NCBI GenBank assembly: GCA_036417435.1
Contig: CM070917.1
Coordinates: 62,334,436 to 62,398,435, forward strand
DNA: 64,000 bases
Origin: Inia geoffrensis
Lineage: Eukaryota > Chordata > Mammalia > Artiodactyla > Iniidae
Direction of reading: 5' to 3'
Shown here: positions 50,601-60,540 of the stretch, piece after piece
Layout of the letters: every line of letters starts with the position of its first letter
Numbering within the stretch: the first letter of the stretch is position 1
Position numbers and translations under genes: made by a program
Notes under the pieces: model-generated
The model's input: the letters and a program-made list of their open reading frames with translations, nothing else
Database searches by the model: none
What the model was told of the DNA's origin: nothing

Positions 50601-52233
50601 GTCAGCTCCTGGCCCTAAACCTGTCACTGGGCTGGGCAGGGTCAGGCAGAGCCTGGGGTCCAGGGCAAAGGTGCTGGGCTGGGCTATCCCCTCCTTTGGG
50701 AGTGAGCCCCCTCCCTGCAACATGGGCCAATGGGGAGACCTCACTGCCCTCTCCCCTCACCCCCCGCACTCTCTCCCCCCATCCCTCTCTCTTATTCCTT
50801 CCCCGGGACCAGGAGCCCAGTCAGGCGTGGCAGGAGCAGCGGCGACTGTCCAGCGCATCAGCCGGTGGGCAGTGGAGCCCGACGTCGGAGTGGGTGAGGG
50901 TGGGACAGATGGTACAAGGTGCGGGGGTGGGTCCGGGGCTCCTGGCCCTGGGAACAGCTCAGGAGAGCTTGGATGGGAATGGGTCCAAATCCAAGGACTG
51001 GCCCGGGTCAGGTTACGGGTCAGTCCTGTCTCATGACCTTGGCCTCTCTGGCTTGGTTGCTTCCTCTGTCTACACTGTCCCAGAGTTTGTTCCCCAGCAG
51101 GGTTAAGCTTCAGCTGTCCACAGTCCTTGCTTAGTAAATCACCCTTTCCAGATTCCTTCCCCAAATCACTTGCCCACTCCCTTATGATTCCTGAGATCAC
51201 CACTAATTGCATTTGCACGGGGATAATAAATGTCCCTACCTCATCACGCCATTGTGAGGATCAAAGGGGATACTTTCTGGCACATAGTACATGCTCAGCG
51301 AGAGGCCCCAGCTCTTCCCATGAATAGCAGTCACTGTGCATGGGCACTGCCCTGTGCCAGGCCGTTGCTGTGATGAGCGGGGATGCCTTCTGCCCTGGGG
51401 AGTCCATGGTTCTAGGTCAGGGGTCAAGCTTACGCCACAGCCTCTGGGGGCTGTTTTGCCAGCCCAGGAACCCCAGCCCCTCCCCCAGGTCCTCTCCTGG
51501 AAGTCGAAGCTGCCGCTGCAAACCATCATGAGGCTGCTCCAGGTGCTGGTTCCCCAGGTGGAGAAGATCTGCATTGACAAGTGAGGCTGGGGACGGGGCT
51601 GGGCGGGCTGGGCTCTGAGGGGCCAGCCCAGGCTGTGCTGGGGGTGTGGCCGGGAGCATGGGCCTCGGGGGTCCAGGGTGAGCCCTCTGCTCCCCTTGAC
51701 CTTCAGAGTGGGCACATTGGAGACCCTCCTCTCCCTGGCAGGGGCCTGACGGACGAGTCAGAGATCCTGCGGTTCCTGCAACATGGCACCCTGGTGGGGC
51801 TGCTGCCCGTGCCCCACCCCATCCTCATCCGCAAGTACCAGGCCAACTCGGGCACGGCCATGTGGTTCCGCACCTACATGTGGGGCGTCATCTACCTGAG
51901 GTGGGCCCCTTGGGGGTGGGGCAGTTACCGGCCTGGGTGGGTCTGGCATCCACCCGAGGGTCAGCTCAGTGGGGCTGTGCCCCACTAGGGTAGTGGGGTT
52001 AATGTCAAGACAGTCAACCAGGGTGGTCTTGTCTGTTGGAGGGTGGGCACCCACTTCCTCAGGGGCAGGGGGCAGAGAACATCAGGGTGGGAGGACGACA
52101 GCCTCGTTCCTCCCCAGTCTTTCCTGCAAGGCCTCCTGGCACCTGTGTGACAGCCCACTCCCTCTGCAGGAACGTGGACCCACCTGTCTGGTACGACACA
52201 GATGTGAAGCTGTTTGAGATCCAGCGGGTGTGA
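33626..52233 (+). CDS. HID1: HID1, trans-Golgi and secretory granule sorting protein
   Basis: Nineteen coding exons: 33626-33691, 39362-39511, 40073-40243, 40863-40976, 41558-41664, 41912-42028, 44445-44658, 44860-44916, 45742-45882, 46031-46121, 46331-46482, 46587-46665, 48381-48545, 49739-49966, 50217-50323, 50813-50893, 51489-51580, 51742-51900, 52170-52233. All are GT-AG with compatible phases, giving 784 codons (human about 788 from memory; the shortfall sits at exon 3's end and in exon 7). The protein starts MGSADSKLN, so Gly2 is available for the N-myristoylation known in this family. It has many leucine-rich helical segments without a clear signal peptide, including FILLLLSGERNFGVRLN. 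A low-complexity Ser/Pro/Glu linker (exons 14-16) precedes the conserved C-terminus ending FEIQRV. HID1 acts at the trans-Golgi in dense-core vesicle and peptide hormone sorting. The exon 3 donor (GCG|GTCTGT) is weak. A poly(A) signal follows at 53066. Confidence 0.96.
37505..38190 (-). repeat. Old L1-like fragment with a SINE inside
   Basis: 'tcttctaggcttttattcct', 'gcctttttcacataacattg' and 'gtgtaatattccaccgtatg' read as antisense old L1-type sequence on both sides of the SINE at 37576-37856. Diverged. Confidence 0.45.
37576..37856 (-). repeat. CHR-type SINE, long form, partly deleted
   Basis: Target duplications 'ctatagttag' lie at 37566-37575 and 37857-37866. The body shows 'gggctttctctagttgcggc', 'cagtagttgtggcacatggg' and 'aaccactacaccaccaggga'. 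Confidence 0.92.
38310..38412 (+). repeat. TG-rich degenerate simple repeat
   Basis: Alternating 'gtgtgtg', 'cacacaca' and 'tgtgcacac' runs with many interruptions lie just upstream of a SINE. Alternating purine-pyrimidine sequence of this kind is prone to Z-DNA in principle. No gene function is implied. Confidence 0.6.
38513..38714 (-). repeat. CHR-type SINE, short form
   Basis: Perfect 14-base target duplications 'tggtgctgtgtttt' lie at 38499-38512 and 38715-38728. The body is a complete short element. The exact duplications and intact tRNA-like boxes indicate one of the younger insertions in the window. Confidence 0.95.
39770..39900 (-). repeat. MIR-type relic in HID1 intron 2
   Basis: 'gccattttacagatgaggaa' followed by 'gtctcagccagtgagtggtg' is the antisense MIR core. 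It lies about 170 bases upstream of HID1 exon 3. Confidence 0.65.
42236..42559 (+). mobile_element. Non-autonomous hAT-like DNA transposon relic (MER3-like)
   Basis: It starts 'gccctgctatccagtagaaa', contains 'ggtgaaattaattttaataa' and 'taacccaatatatctgaaat', and closes near 'tacatgtagcttgtattggg'. The ends resemble the inverted termini of MER3-type elements, as far as I recall the family. The right end was hit by a SINE at 42560. A second copy lies at 46765-47085. HID1 intron 6. Confidence 0.55.
42560..42684 (-). repeat. tRNA-derived SINE, non-CHR type
   Basis: Perfect 18-base target duplications 'tgggcagtgcagtttatt' lie at 42542-42559 and 42685-42702. The body reads 'attggctgcactgcggggct' and 'ttctaaccactgggccgcca'. 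Confidence 0.95.
42720..42755 (+). repeat. Short tandem duplication
   Basis: 'gaagggtggggaagcc' occurs twice in tandem, just right of the SINE target duplication. A small replication-slippage product. Confidence 0.7.
43115..43200 (+). repeat. MIR-type relic in HID1 intron 6
   Basis: 'gtctcagtttcctcatctgt' and 'aagatgaggagcttgacctc' form the conserved MIR core, sense orientation. Confidence 0.75.
43402..43522 (+). repeat. tRNA-derived SINE, 'ggcggtccagtgg' type
   Basis: Near-identical target copies 'aagagtgaaccctg' (43388-43401) and 'aagagtgaatcctg' (about 43523-43536) bound the element. The body reads 'ggacttccctggcggtccag' to 'gtggtgtggccg' plus an A tract. Confidence 0.93.
43747..44096 (+). 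repeat. CHR-type SINE, long form, full length
   Basis: The most complete long-form copy in the window. It has the A box in 'tggtggcgcagtggttaaga', the B box 'gggttcgagccctgg', duplicated 'gagccacaact' blocks, 'gcaactagagaaagcctgca' and 'gaagacccaacccagcc', then an 'aaataaataa' tail. HID1 intron 6, sense orientation. Confidence 0.95.
45215..45410 (+). repeat. MIR-type relic in HID1 intron 8
   Basis: 'ttgtgaccttgggggaggtt', 'agctatgacatggggacagt' and 'gtagtgaggattagttgaga' follow the MIR sense order. Confidence 0.6.
46765..47085 (+). mobile_element. Second MER3-like hAT transposon relic
   Basis: 'ggtacaatagaaatattagg', 'gtaacaataattttattata', 'gtatccaaaataccatcatc' and 'acatgtggcttgcggctgag' line up in order with the element at 42236. 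Same orientation, 4.5 kb away, in HID1 intron 12. A (GAAA)n run at about 46829-46853 interrupts it. Confidence 0.55.
47583..47803 (-). repeat. CHR-type SINE, short form
   Basis: A T tract of about 30 bases leads into an antisense short CHR element ending 'ccaccagggaagccc'. It abuts an older SINE at 47811, and both lie within one pair of target copies. The unusually long homopolymer suggests a young insertion. Confidence 0.92.
47811..47942 (-). repeat. tRNA-derived SINE, non-CHR type
   Basis: 'gtttttggctgcactgtgca', 'cttagttccctgaccaggga' and 'cctaaccactggatcgccaa'. The target copies 'cagcttgatattcta' (47563-47577) and 'cagcttgatgttcta' (47943-47957) enclose it together with the neighbouring short CHR SINE. 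Confidence 0.9.
47990..48110 (+). repeat. MIR-type relic in HID1 intron 12
   Basis: 'gagaactttggacaagttta', 'gagcctcagtttcctcatct' and 'gtaaaatggggacggtctcc' are a clear MIR core. Confidence 0.8.
48905..49085 (+). repeat. MIR-type relic in HID1 intron 13
   Basis: 'cacataacctctctgagcct', 'cagtttcttcatctgtaagt' and 'gtattgagaagattaagtaa' match MIR. One of the longest MIR copies here. Confidence 0.8.
51190..51310 (+). repeat. MIR-type relic in HID1 intron 16
   Basis: 'ctacctcatcacgccattgt', 'gaggatcaaaggggatactt' and 'tggcacatagtacatgctca' correspond to the MIR 3' half, sense. Confidence 0.65.
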
Positions 52234-53065
52234 AGATGGAAGCCTGCAAGGGGCAGGGACCAGGGGAAGGCGGGGACCCTGGTCCCCCGATGTTCCCCCC
52301 GACCCACCATTCTGAGCTTTAAATTACTACGGTCAGGGCTGGGGGCTTGAGTGGCTGAGTCCTGAGTGGCAGAGCCCGGGGGCCCCTTGTGGCTGGGATG
52401 ATGGGGGGCCCCCCTGCCTCCAGGCTGGACTGAGAGGAACCTTCTGTCTCCAGGGCTGCAGCCTTCCACCAGGGGCCCACCTCACTCTGGCTCCCCTTCG
52501 GGACCCGTTTCTGTGCTGACCCTCAGTGCCCTCCTGGCTCCTGAGCTGCCCAGCCCTGGAGGCCACCAGGTCACTGTGCCCTAGTGGGCTGCCTAAGAGG
52601 GAGTCTTGGGTGGCCCCTTGAGGCACCTGGGCAGGGTTAGGGGAGCCTTTCCAAGCCTCCTAACCTGAAGCCACCTGGTCCAGGCCCAGCTCGCTGCTAG
52701 GACCCTGGGAAGAAGGAGGGTGACCAGGCTGCTTGTGGAGGAGGCTGGGGGCTGACAGGCACCGAAAGCCAGACGAGGGGACCTCGCGCGTTTTAGGGAT
52801 TTGGAGAGGGGTGTTGAGGGTCTCCTGCTATATTCTTCTGGGTCAGTGAATATAGCCTGGCTGGCTCTTGTATGGTAATGGGGGCGAGGGAATGGGGGCG
52901 GGGGAACAGCTGATCGGTCCTCCCTGCCCCTGTCCACCGCCTGATGACTTGCGGGGCGGGGGACCAGGATGCCAACGCCCCATCCTCCTGAGTCTGGCTT
53001 CTTGGTCTCCCTCACCCCACCTGTGTCAGTACAATCTTTGCTCTGTACAATCGGCCTCTTTACAC

Positions 53066-53071
53066 AATAAA
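53066..53071 (+). terminator. HID1: HID1 poly(A) signal
   Basis: Canonical AATAAA 833 bases after the HID1 stop. It is followed within 25-50 bases by GT-rich 'gcgtctttgtgcttgg', a plausible downstream element, so cleavage is expected near 53085-53095. Confidence 0.85.
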
Positions 53072-53784
53072 ACCCGCTCTCCATGCCCTGCGTCTTTGTG
53101 CTTGGAGGGGAGGGGGTCAGGCCATGGCTCTTGTTTTCAGGGAAGCTGGGGACCCTGCCTCCCAGAATCAAGCCCCAGAGGGCCCTCGGTTCGCACCTGG
53201 GAACCAGCGTTTGTCACTTTCTTGGGTGGGGAAGTGGAGGGTTGGATGCCCCAGGCTGTGGCCCCCCCCCGAGAGGAAGAGCCCGCACAGGAGAGGCAAG
53301 GGGCCTGCCTCCCAGCCTCCTGCACGGCCCCCAGGCAGCCAGTGAGACGGCGCTGGGGGTCCAGCACCCAGCTGCAATGGGTACAAGCCTGGCCTGCAGT
53401 CCCTGGGCCTCACCCTGGGCCTCACCTTGGGCACAGTTCACTGTTTGCGTTGGGCTCAGGGAGATGGGTGGGCTGTCAGTGCCTGCTCTCCCCACCCGAT
53501 GGCTCAGAGGATCGGCGGGCCTGGGGTGAGCGGCTACAAAAAGTCACCGGGGGCTCCGTCCTGGGGAGAAGGTGTGCTGGCGAGGGGTGGGGGGATGTGA
53601 GAGCCCCGGCTCCTCTCTTCCCACCTCCTCCCATGCATCAGACAAGGCGAGGACCAGACAAAGGGTTGAGAGCCCTCGTGGCCCAGAAAATAGGACTGTC
53701 CCAGCCTTACAGCCCCGCCCAGGAGGACTGTCCCTTCCCACTATATACACAGAGTGTCCTCTCTGTCCCCGGGAACAAAATGCC

Positions 53785-53885
53785 ACGAAGCCAGAATGTA
53801 ATCGATCAAACAAACAGGGTTTATGTCAGCGGGAGAGAGCTGTTGACCCCTGCCTGGCAGCTAATTAACCAGCTCATTAGGAGAC
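53785..53885. promoter_or_regulatory. Motif-dense non-coding block between HID1 and OTOP3
   Basis: An AT-rich island in GC-rich surroundings. It contains ATCGAT (ONECUT/CUX-like, 53801-53806), CAAACAAACA (FOX-like, about 53807-53816), CTAATTAAC (homeodomain/HNF1-half-like, 53861-53869) and CTCATTAG (53873-53880). On the minus strand it also includes a variant poly(A) hexamer CATAAA (53825-53820), so it could instead be the OTOP3 mRNA 3' end. Motif reading only. Confidence 0.4.
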
Positions 53886-54326
53886 AGGGCGTGTGGGGAG
53901 AGAAGGGCAGGGCTGCCTGCCCAGCTGCGAGCTTCCGGATGTCCTGGGCTGAGCTTGGACCATGCAGGAGGTAGACCCCCAAGGCCTGGCTGGGTAGGGG
54001 TGCCCCTCGCCAAACTCCCCGGAATCATTTAGGGCTGACCGTCCCCGAGAGTAGCTGTGTGGGCTTCCTGGGGCTGCGCTGATTGAGGTGGTGAGCAGGG
54101 GGCAGGTATGTGCTCAGTCCTGGGTGTGGGCCTTAACAGTTCAGTGTCCAGGCCCTGCCCTTGGCCTTGGGCTGCAGTGACCACCCACCCCAGTGAGGAT
54201 CTGGGGAAGAGGAGGCTTTGGGGAATCCAGGCTGGCCTAGGTCCCCCTGGAATGGGGCATCTGGGTTACATTCTCCCCAGCCTTGGCACTTTGGGGGTGT
54301 GCAGGGGGTGGGTTTCTTGGGCACTC

Positions 54327-57300
54327 TCAGGCCCCCAAGTAGACCTCCACCAGCACCCCGACAGAGTGCATGCGATAGAAGACCCCCAGAGGCAGGCCGA
54401 AGTTGACGATGGTGAACCATGTCTGGTAGCCATAGAAATCCTTTTCCAGCCCGTTCTCAAACTCCGGGTGTATGCCGAAAGCAGGCATCATCCACAGCTG
54501 GGGAGGAGAGGAGGTTGTTGAGTGGGGGAGGGGCTCTCCCATCCCCCAAGGCCTTCAGCTCATGGGAGGCCCCAGCTCCTGCAGCATACCCCCCACCCTA
54601 GCATCCCCTCACGCTTAGGCTTTCAGAACCAGCCCCCCTCCCGCTATATCCCCCTCACCCCATCCCACAGAAGGCCTCAGCCCCCTCCTTGGCCTGCCTG
54701 GGGCCAGCCTGAACTCCAGCTGGATCCTGAGACCCCAGGCTGCCACCACCACGGTACAACCTGCTTCACCTGGGCTCCCCTGGGCCCTCATTTCCATCAG
54801 CTTTTTCAGCCCTGGGTTCCTTCTTCCGCTGTCATGACTCTCTGCCCGCTCCACCCTGACCCTGCCTCCTGTCCCAATTCTGCCCGCTTCTCAAGGCCCA
54901 GATCAAACTTTCACAAAGCCTTCCTTGGCCACCTGGACCCACACTTCCTTCTCTGAGCTCCGACCACACTTTAGGGCCAATTTATTACTTATGCTCTGTC
55001 TGGACCAGAGGTTTCACCCTCTGAGGTGTTTCCAGCACAGCTATTACCAGCATGGGCTAAAACAACCTGGAGTTGTCCCAGGACTGCCACTTGCGGGCTT
55101 GTGGGAACACGGCAGGTCCAACGGCCTAAGGCTCAGTTTGCTCATCTGTTAAATAGGGACAGTAATGGTGCCTGTTGCATGGAGTTAGTGTGATGATCCA
55201 GAGAGATGCACGGAAAGGTGGACTTGGAACTTAGCAGCCGCTGGGCACTGAGCAGTCATTGTCAATACCTTCCCCTAGAGATTCTTTAGAAAAACAGGCA
55301 CCTTCTGATCTCTTCCTTTGACTCAAGTCAGTGGACCATTAATTATTTGGTAATTCTCTAACTGGTCCCCCTGTGTCTCCTCAGCTAAGCAGTAAGCTCC
55401 CCGAGGGTAGAAATCCTATATTATGTTTGTAAATAGCACTTAGCTACATGCTTGGCACATTCATTCATGCCAGGCACCTTGCAGGGAGCTGGGGGACACT
55501 CCCTAGTCTCAAGCAGCATCAGGCTGGTTGGAAAGGGGCCTGTGTCCTTGACAATCAAAGGGACAAACCAGTCGCCCTCGGGACAGTCAATGCACGATGA
55601 ATGCACCGTGATCCATCCCTTCCTGAGTGAGGATTTCTGGGGCCTCCTTGCCAGCTCCACTCCCATGCCTCCCGGCCCCACCACTCACTGTGATATTGCA
55701 GAGGATGAGGAAGAGTGAGATCTCCTTGAGGGCCCGCCGCTTCCAGTTGAGGTGGCTGTAGGAGTGGATGTAGGCCAGCGAGGCCTGCCGCAGGTCCTGG
55801 CCCAGCTCCAGCAGGGAGCCCCTGCGGGGAGGCTCAGCCTCCCACTTCCCTGCCAGGCTCTCAGGAGCTGCCTCCCAGAGTGGGCGCCGGTGCAGGCCCT
55901 CGATGATGAAGAGGTTCTGGGCTATGTGCTGCAGGATGAGAAGCAGCGAATAGGCCAGGATGAGGTGGTTGAGTAGCTCGTGGGGGCGAGTGGCCACGAT
56001 GGCCACGATGGAGAAGTAGGAGATGCCCATCTGGCCCAGCGCCGCGCCCGTCAGCAGCACCACGTCCAGGCTCCGGGTGGGGTTCTTGAGCGTGTCTAGC
56101 TCTCGCTCCTCCAGCCCATGGATGGCCAGGCCCGCCAGGCACGCCAGGCTCATAGTGGGCAGTGCGGCTGCATAGAAGGCGTAGTAGATGGTGAAGTACT
56201 GGCGCGCGATGGCAGGGCCACTTGCTTGGATCTGGAAGAGCACGAAGACACACGTGCCTGCCACCAGGACCAGCAGGCCCAGCACCGGCCCTAAGATGGC
56301 CCCGTGCAGGTGGAAGGGCCGGGTGCTGGGGTGGGAGCCTGTGTGGGGTGCCAGGTGGCGGCCCACATTCTTCCACATGACGAAGAGCATGCCACAGCAG
56401 ATGAGGGAGTACTCGGTGCTGAAGGGGTAGAGCATCAGGTAGCCCTTCTGGAAGACCTCACACGTGGTGACATTGAGGCACAGACAGGTGTTGGTGTTGT
56501 TGCCTGGGAGGGGGCAGGGCAGGAGGGGACAGACATTCAGGTGGGCCTTGCTCTGAGGAAACCAGACGCACAAATCAATCTGTTTACCTCCTGGATGATG
56601 GCAGAGGTGGAAGGGACCCAGACACCCATTTTACAGATGTGGAAACTGAGGCCAACAGAGAGAAGTCAGAAATCACAGGATGGTCATTCTTTTTTTTTTT
56701 TTTTGTGGGACCTTAGTTCCCCGACCAGGGATTGAATCCGTGCCCCCTGCAGTGGAAGCGTGGCATCTTAACCACTGGACCACAAGGGAAGTCCCCAGGA
56801 TGGTCATTCCTTAACAAAGGGAATCTAGACCTCAAGTGCCAAGCTTAGGTAAAGCATTTGACACATGATGTCTTTGGTGCCAAGTGTCACCTCTACAGAT
56901 TACTTGCTGAGTACAGGGGGAAGCCTGTAACCTTATACTGGGAGGATCTGGCTGATACACCGCGACCATCAGCAGCGTCCACTGTGGGGCAGACATCTTG
57001 CCTTGTGATGAGGTGCCCTGCAGAGTGCACAGTATCCCCTGTGGAATGTTGGTGTCCAAAATGCTCAACCCAAATCTAATCAACACTTTGGTCCCTACTT
57101 CCTGTTTCTAGGAAAAGCAGGGGATTTGGGAACAAGTCAAATGCCACCACGAGGAAGCAACCTGACAAATCTCAATGTCATTAGGGGAAGAGAGACATAA
57201 CTGAGCCACCAAACGTACTGCATGTTTGAGCAAACCATCTTTAAAAGACTTTTCACGGGCTGATTGGAGAAAGTCGAACATAGATTGATACAGAGGATAG

Positions 57301-60300
57301 GGATGAAGTTAAGGCATTTTGTTAGAAATCACAATGGCATTTGTGCTAATGTAGGGAACGATAGTATTTTAAAGACGTGCATACTGAAATATTCTGAGAT
57401 GAAATGCCAGTATTTCAGCAACGTAAGTAATTCAGCAAAAGTATTGGAATAAATATGGCAAAATGTTAATAATTATTACACCTAGGTGATGGGTATGTCC
57501 TGTTCTTCTGCTCATCTGTATGCTTGAATTGTTTAAAAATAAACAATCCATGATGTCACTTGCCAAAAATTCTCTTTGCACAGGTCTTCTGAAAAATGGA
57601 TCTGGAGCATAAAGAATGCCCGCGGTATACAAGCATGCTGAGATTTATGCAATGGATGTGTGAATGCATGAGTCTGCTGGGAAGGCTTGGCTGTACAGAG
57701 GTCAGGATGGTGATGCCACCCGGGGTGGGCGGAGGTGTATACATACAGATGTGGCTGAATCCCACAGACAGCAATGTTCCCATGTAGGTTTACGGGACAT
57801 GGCCTCTAAGGGCAGACTGACAGGTAGGGCACTGGGTACATGGAACAATCCAGGGAGTTCTTTCTGCCCAGAAACCTTCTGTTCTTCCTTATATGTCCAG
57901 GTACCTACAACTGTGTGAGGAAGACATTCCTTTCAGTCTTGAAGGCTTTTTAGTTTCTTGCAAGTAAAACGCAAATACCAGGGGTAGAGTGCATACCTGG
58001 ACTTATCAGTGAATAGCTCAGCCAGGATTAGTGGTTAGCTTACTGATAGCTAGATGGATGCCTGGAGCGGGCTTGCAGAGTGCCAGCACCTGATGGGGCA
58101 GGCCCAGAATGGGGGCAGGATGGGTACCATTGGCAAATGTCAGTTTCTGTTTAGTCATGATCTGGTCTCTAGAGCTTTCTCCCAACTCTGCAGAGTCATT
58201 GAGCCTCACCTGTTTGAGGGAGTGTAGCGTGCATGCACATGTGTCTGTGTGTGTGTGTGTACATTCAGTGATTGGGGGGGCAGTCACGGTCTCCTCTGTA
58301 CCTGAGAACTTTTCCATGAAGGCGCTGAGCTCAGTCTCGATCTCATGGTGCATGGAGTCGTTGGTGACGGCCAGAAACCACAGCAGCAGATTTGTGGCCA
58401 ACGTCAGCATCAGGCCACACCTGGGGGAGGTGCTACACTCTGTCACACAGCCTAGCCGGCTTCCCGGGTGCCCCACGTTCACCATCACTGCCTTTGGGGT
58501 GACCACTCTCTCCCAAAGCCAGATGCCATCTGCCATTAGAACTTCAGGAGGGGCAGCCCTAGGGGTTACCTGGGACCCATTCCCAGACTAACCGATAGCC
58601 CCAGGACCACCCTGTCCAGGGAAGCTGTTGGGGGGCCAGCATGAGTGGGGGACAGGGGTATCCCAGGAGGTGTTGGAAGGAGAGAAGGTGCCCGCATCTT
58701 ACCTAGTGAAGTTGGTCTGGATCTGAACGCAGTCCTTAGAGTGTTTCCAGAGCACCCAGGTCTGAAAGAGAAAGGGCCTTGAGCCCAGGGGCTAGGGGTG
58801 GGGCGAAGGTTGGTGGTGGGACTATGGGGCGTGTGTTCCAGTTGCATGTGTGTATTTACAATGGAAGGGACAGTGAGGAAGCCTGGGTTGGATTTGTGGC
58901 TCCAGTGTTTCCTTGCTGTGTGGTCTTGGGCCAGTGGAAAAACACCTCTGAGCCTTAATCTCCTTGGCTCTAAAATAGGACTAAAATGTCTATCAGGGGA
59001 ATGCCTACTTATTGGGGCAATAAAAAGGATGATGCAAACAAAACACATAGCACAATGCCTGCAGATCAGGAACTCAGGAGGGAGTTGGAGATTCATTAAG
59101 AGTAGCTCTGGGGACTTCCCTGGTGGCATTAAGAATCCACCTGCCAATGCAGGGGACACGGGTTTGAGCCCTGGTCCAGGAAGATCCCACATGCTGCAGA
59201 GCAACTAAGCTCGTGCGCCACAACTACTGAGCCTGAGCTCTAGAGCCTGTGAGCCACAACTACTGAGCCCATGTGCCACAACTCCTGAAGCCCGCGCCCC
59301 TAGAGCTTGTGCTCCGCAACAAGAGAAGCCACCGCAACGAGAAGCCCGCACACCACAATGAAGAGCAGCCCCCGTTCACCGCAACTAGAGAAAGCCCGCG
59401 CGCAGCAACAGACCCAACGCAGCCCAAAATAAATAAATTAATTAAAAAACCTTCTTTAAAAAAAAAAAAAGTAGCTTTGTAGGGCTTCCCTGGTGGTCCA
59501 GTGATTAAGACTCCATGCTTCCAATACAGGGGGCCCCTTGGTCGGGGAACTAAGATCCCACATGCCGCTCGACCAAAAATATAAATAAATAAATTGTATT
59601 TAAAAAAAAAAAAAAAAGAGAGTAGCACAGTATATCCAGGGGCTGTAGATTTAGGTACACACAGGTACGTACAGGCAAATGTACCTATAGGTGCCTGCGT
59701 TTCAGTGGCACAGTGTGTGTGATGCTGACACATGTAGGTAGCATGGGTGTGGGCACACAGAGGCAGGCACGTGGAGGGGCACTGTGGTATGTGTGTACAT
59801 ACTCTGGGCCGTGTAGGTATTTGCCGATGTGGCTGTTTCTAGGCATAGGCTGGGGTGTGTATGCACGTGGCGAGGGGGGTGCGAGAGGCGGGTCACCTGG
59901 ATGCCGATGAAGATGATCTCGATGGCCGGGAAGATGAGCTCCAGCTGTGACTTACAGTGGATGTGGCTCATGCCGTAGCCCATGCGGAAGACGTTGAGGC
60001 AGATGGTGCAGCTGCCAAAGAGCACCAGGGAGCCTGGCCGGGCCAGGGTGCCGTTGGCACCTCCCCTGGAAAGAGCCCTCCCTCCCCACCCCTCTGCATC
60101 CACTCAGGCGCCCCGGCACTCACCACGCACCCAAGCGGGTCCTGCGTGCGGGTCCTGGTGGAGCACGGCGTGCGGCCGGCGGGTGGTCCTGGCGGTGTAG
60201 TAGAGAAGCCAAAGGAGGGCCAGGGTCTTCAGCGCCGCCAGCAGGATCCACACATCCCCCAGCGTGATGGCCACGTTGTTGAAGATCATGCTGCAGATGA

Positions 60301-60540
60301 AGGCTCCACCCAGGAACACCATGTTGAGGGCCAGGAGCCCCGAGAAGAGCTGCCCGGCCTTCTGGGTCTGCCGGTCCCGGCGCAGCAGCAGTGAGAAGTG
60401 CCGCTCCAGCCAGGACCTCTGGAGGGGCGAAGGGGGGGCCCTTGCCTGCTCGGCCCCCGTGGCCACTTGGGTCTCCTTGGCCGGGGTCTCTCCAGTCTCC
60501 TGTGCTTCTGGAGAGGCCATGGGTGGAGCGTCAGTAGGGG
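54327..60540 (-). CDS. OTOP3: OTOP3, otopetrin proton channel (5' exon not seen)
   Basis: Six exons on the minus strand: 60540-60124, 60033-59897, 58761-58703, 58420-58302, 56503-55689, 54497-54327. All junctions are GT-AG with matching phases. From the first visible ATG (60520) they encode 565 residues. The human protein I recall has about 596, and the frame stays open upstream of that ATG to a splice acceptor at 60541-60543. A further 5' exon with the true start is therefore expected and was not found. Hydrophobic segments include LFSGLLALNMVFLGGAFICS, LATNLLLWFLAVTN, LGLLVLVAGTCVFVLFQIQ and ILAYSLLLILQHIAQNLFI, consistent with the 12-helix otopetrin fold. The family conducts protons across the plasma membrane; OTOP3 is typical of gut epithelium (established knowledge). 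No inactivating change is visible. No canonical AATAAA was found before the HID1 3' end; CATAAA at 53825-53820 is a candidate. Confidence 0.94.
55045..55265 (+). repeat. MIR-type relic in the last OTOP3 intron
   Basis: 'ccaggactgccacttgcggg', 'gctcagtttgctcatctgtt' and 'aaatagggacagtaatggtg' show the MIR sense core, antisense to OTOP3. Confidence 0.7.
56620..56675 (-). repeat. MIR-type fragment next to OTOP3 exon
   Basis: 'cccattttacagatgtggaa' followed by 'actgaggccaacagagagaa' is an antisense MIR core. A SINE inserted immediately to its right. Confidence 0.6.
56690..56795 (-). repeat. tRNA-derived SINE, non-CHR type
   Basis: Perfect 14-base target duplications 'caggatggtcattc' lie at 56676-56689 and 56796-56809. 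The body begins with a T tract and ends 'accacaagggaagtcccc'. It sits in an OTOP3 intron in the same orientation as the gene. Confidence 0.95.
56835..57550 (+). repeat. Old LINE-like repeat in OTOP3 intron
   Basis: 'tgctgagtacagggggaagc', 'aacaagtcaaatgccaccac', 'gtgatgggtatgtcctgttc' and 'tgaattgtttaaaaataaac' are typical of an old mammalian LINE-like element, but I do not assert a family. The intron between 56503 and 58302 contains no extra exon that I can recognise. Confidence 0.4.
58880..59100 (+). repeat. MIR-type relic in OTOP3 intron
   Basis: 'ttgctgtgtggtcttgggcc', 'ctgagccttaatctccttgg' and 'caataaaaaggatgatgcaa' follow the MIR sense order. Confidence 0.7.
59111..59470 (+). repeat. 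CHR-type SINE, long form
   Basis: Bounded by 'agtagctctg' on the left and 'agtagctttg' after the A tail. It lacks 'gcagtggt' in the tRNA-like head but otherwise retains both 'cacaactactgagcc' repeats and the 'gcaactagagaaagcccgcg' tail. OTOP3 intron, antisense to the gene. Confidence 0.92.
59483..59618 (+). repeat. tRNA-derived SINE, 'ggtggtccagtga' type
   Basis: It begins 'gggcttccctggtggtccag' and ends 'cgaccaaaaatataaataaa' with an A tract, 12 bases after the preceding SINE's tail. The two form a tandem pair in the same orientation. Confidence 0.9.

Noticed and set aside
52868..53974. 368-codon plus-strand ORF over the HID1 3' end
   Set aside because: It runs through the HID1 3' UTR, past its poly(A) signal and into intergenic DNA. 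Composition is that of GC-rich chance frames, with no recognisable protein.
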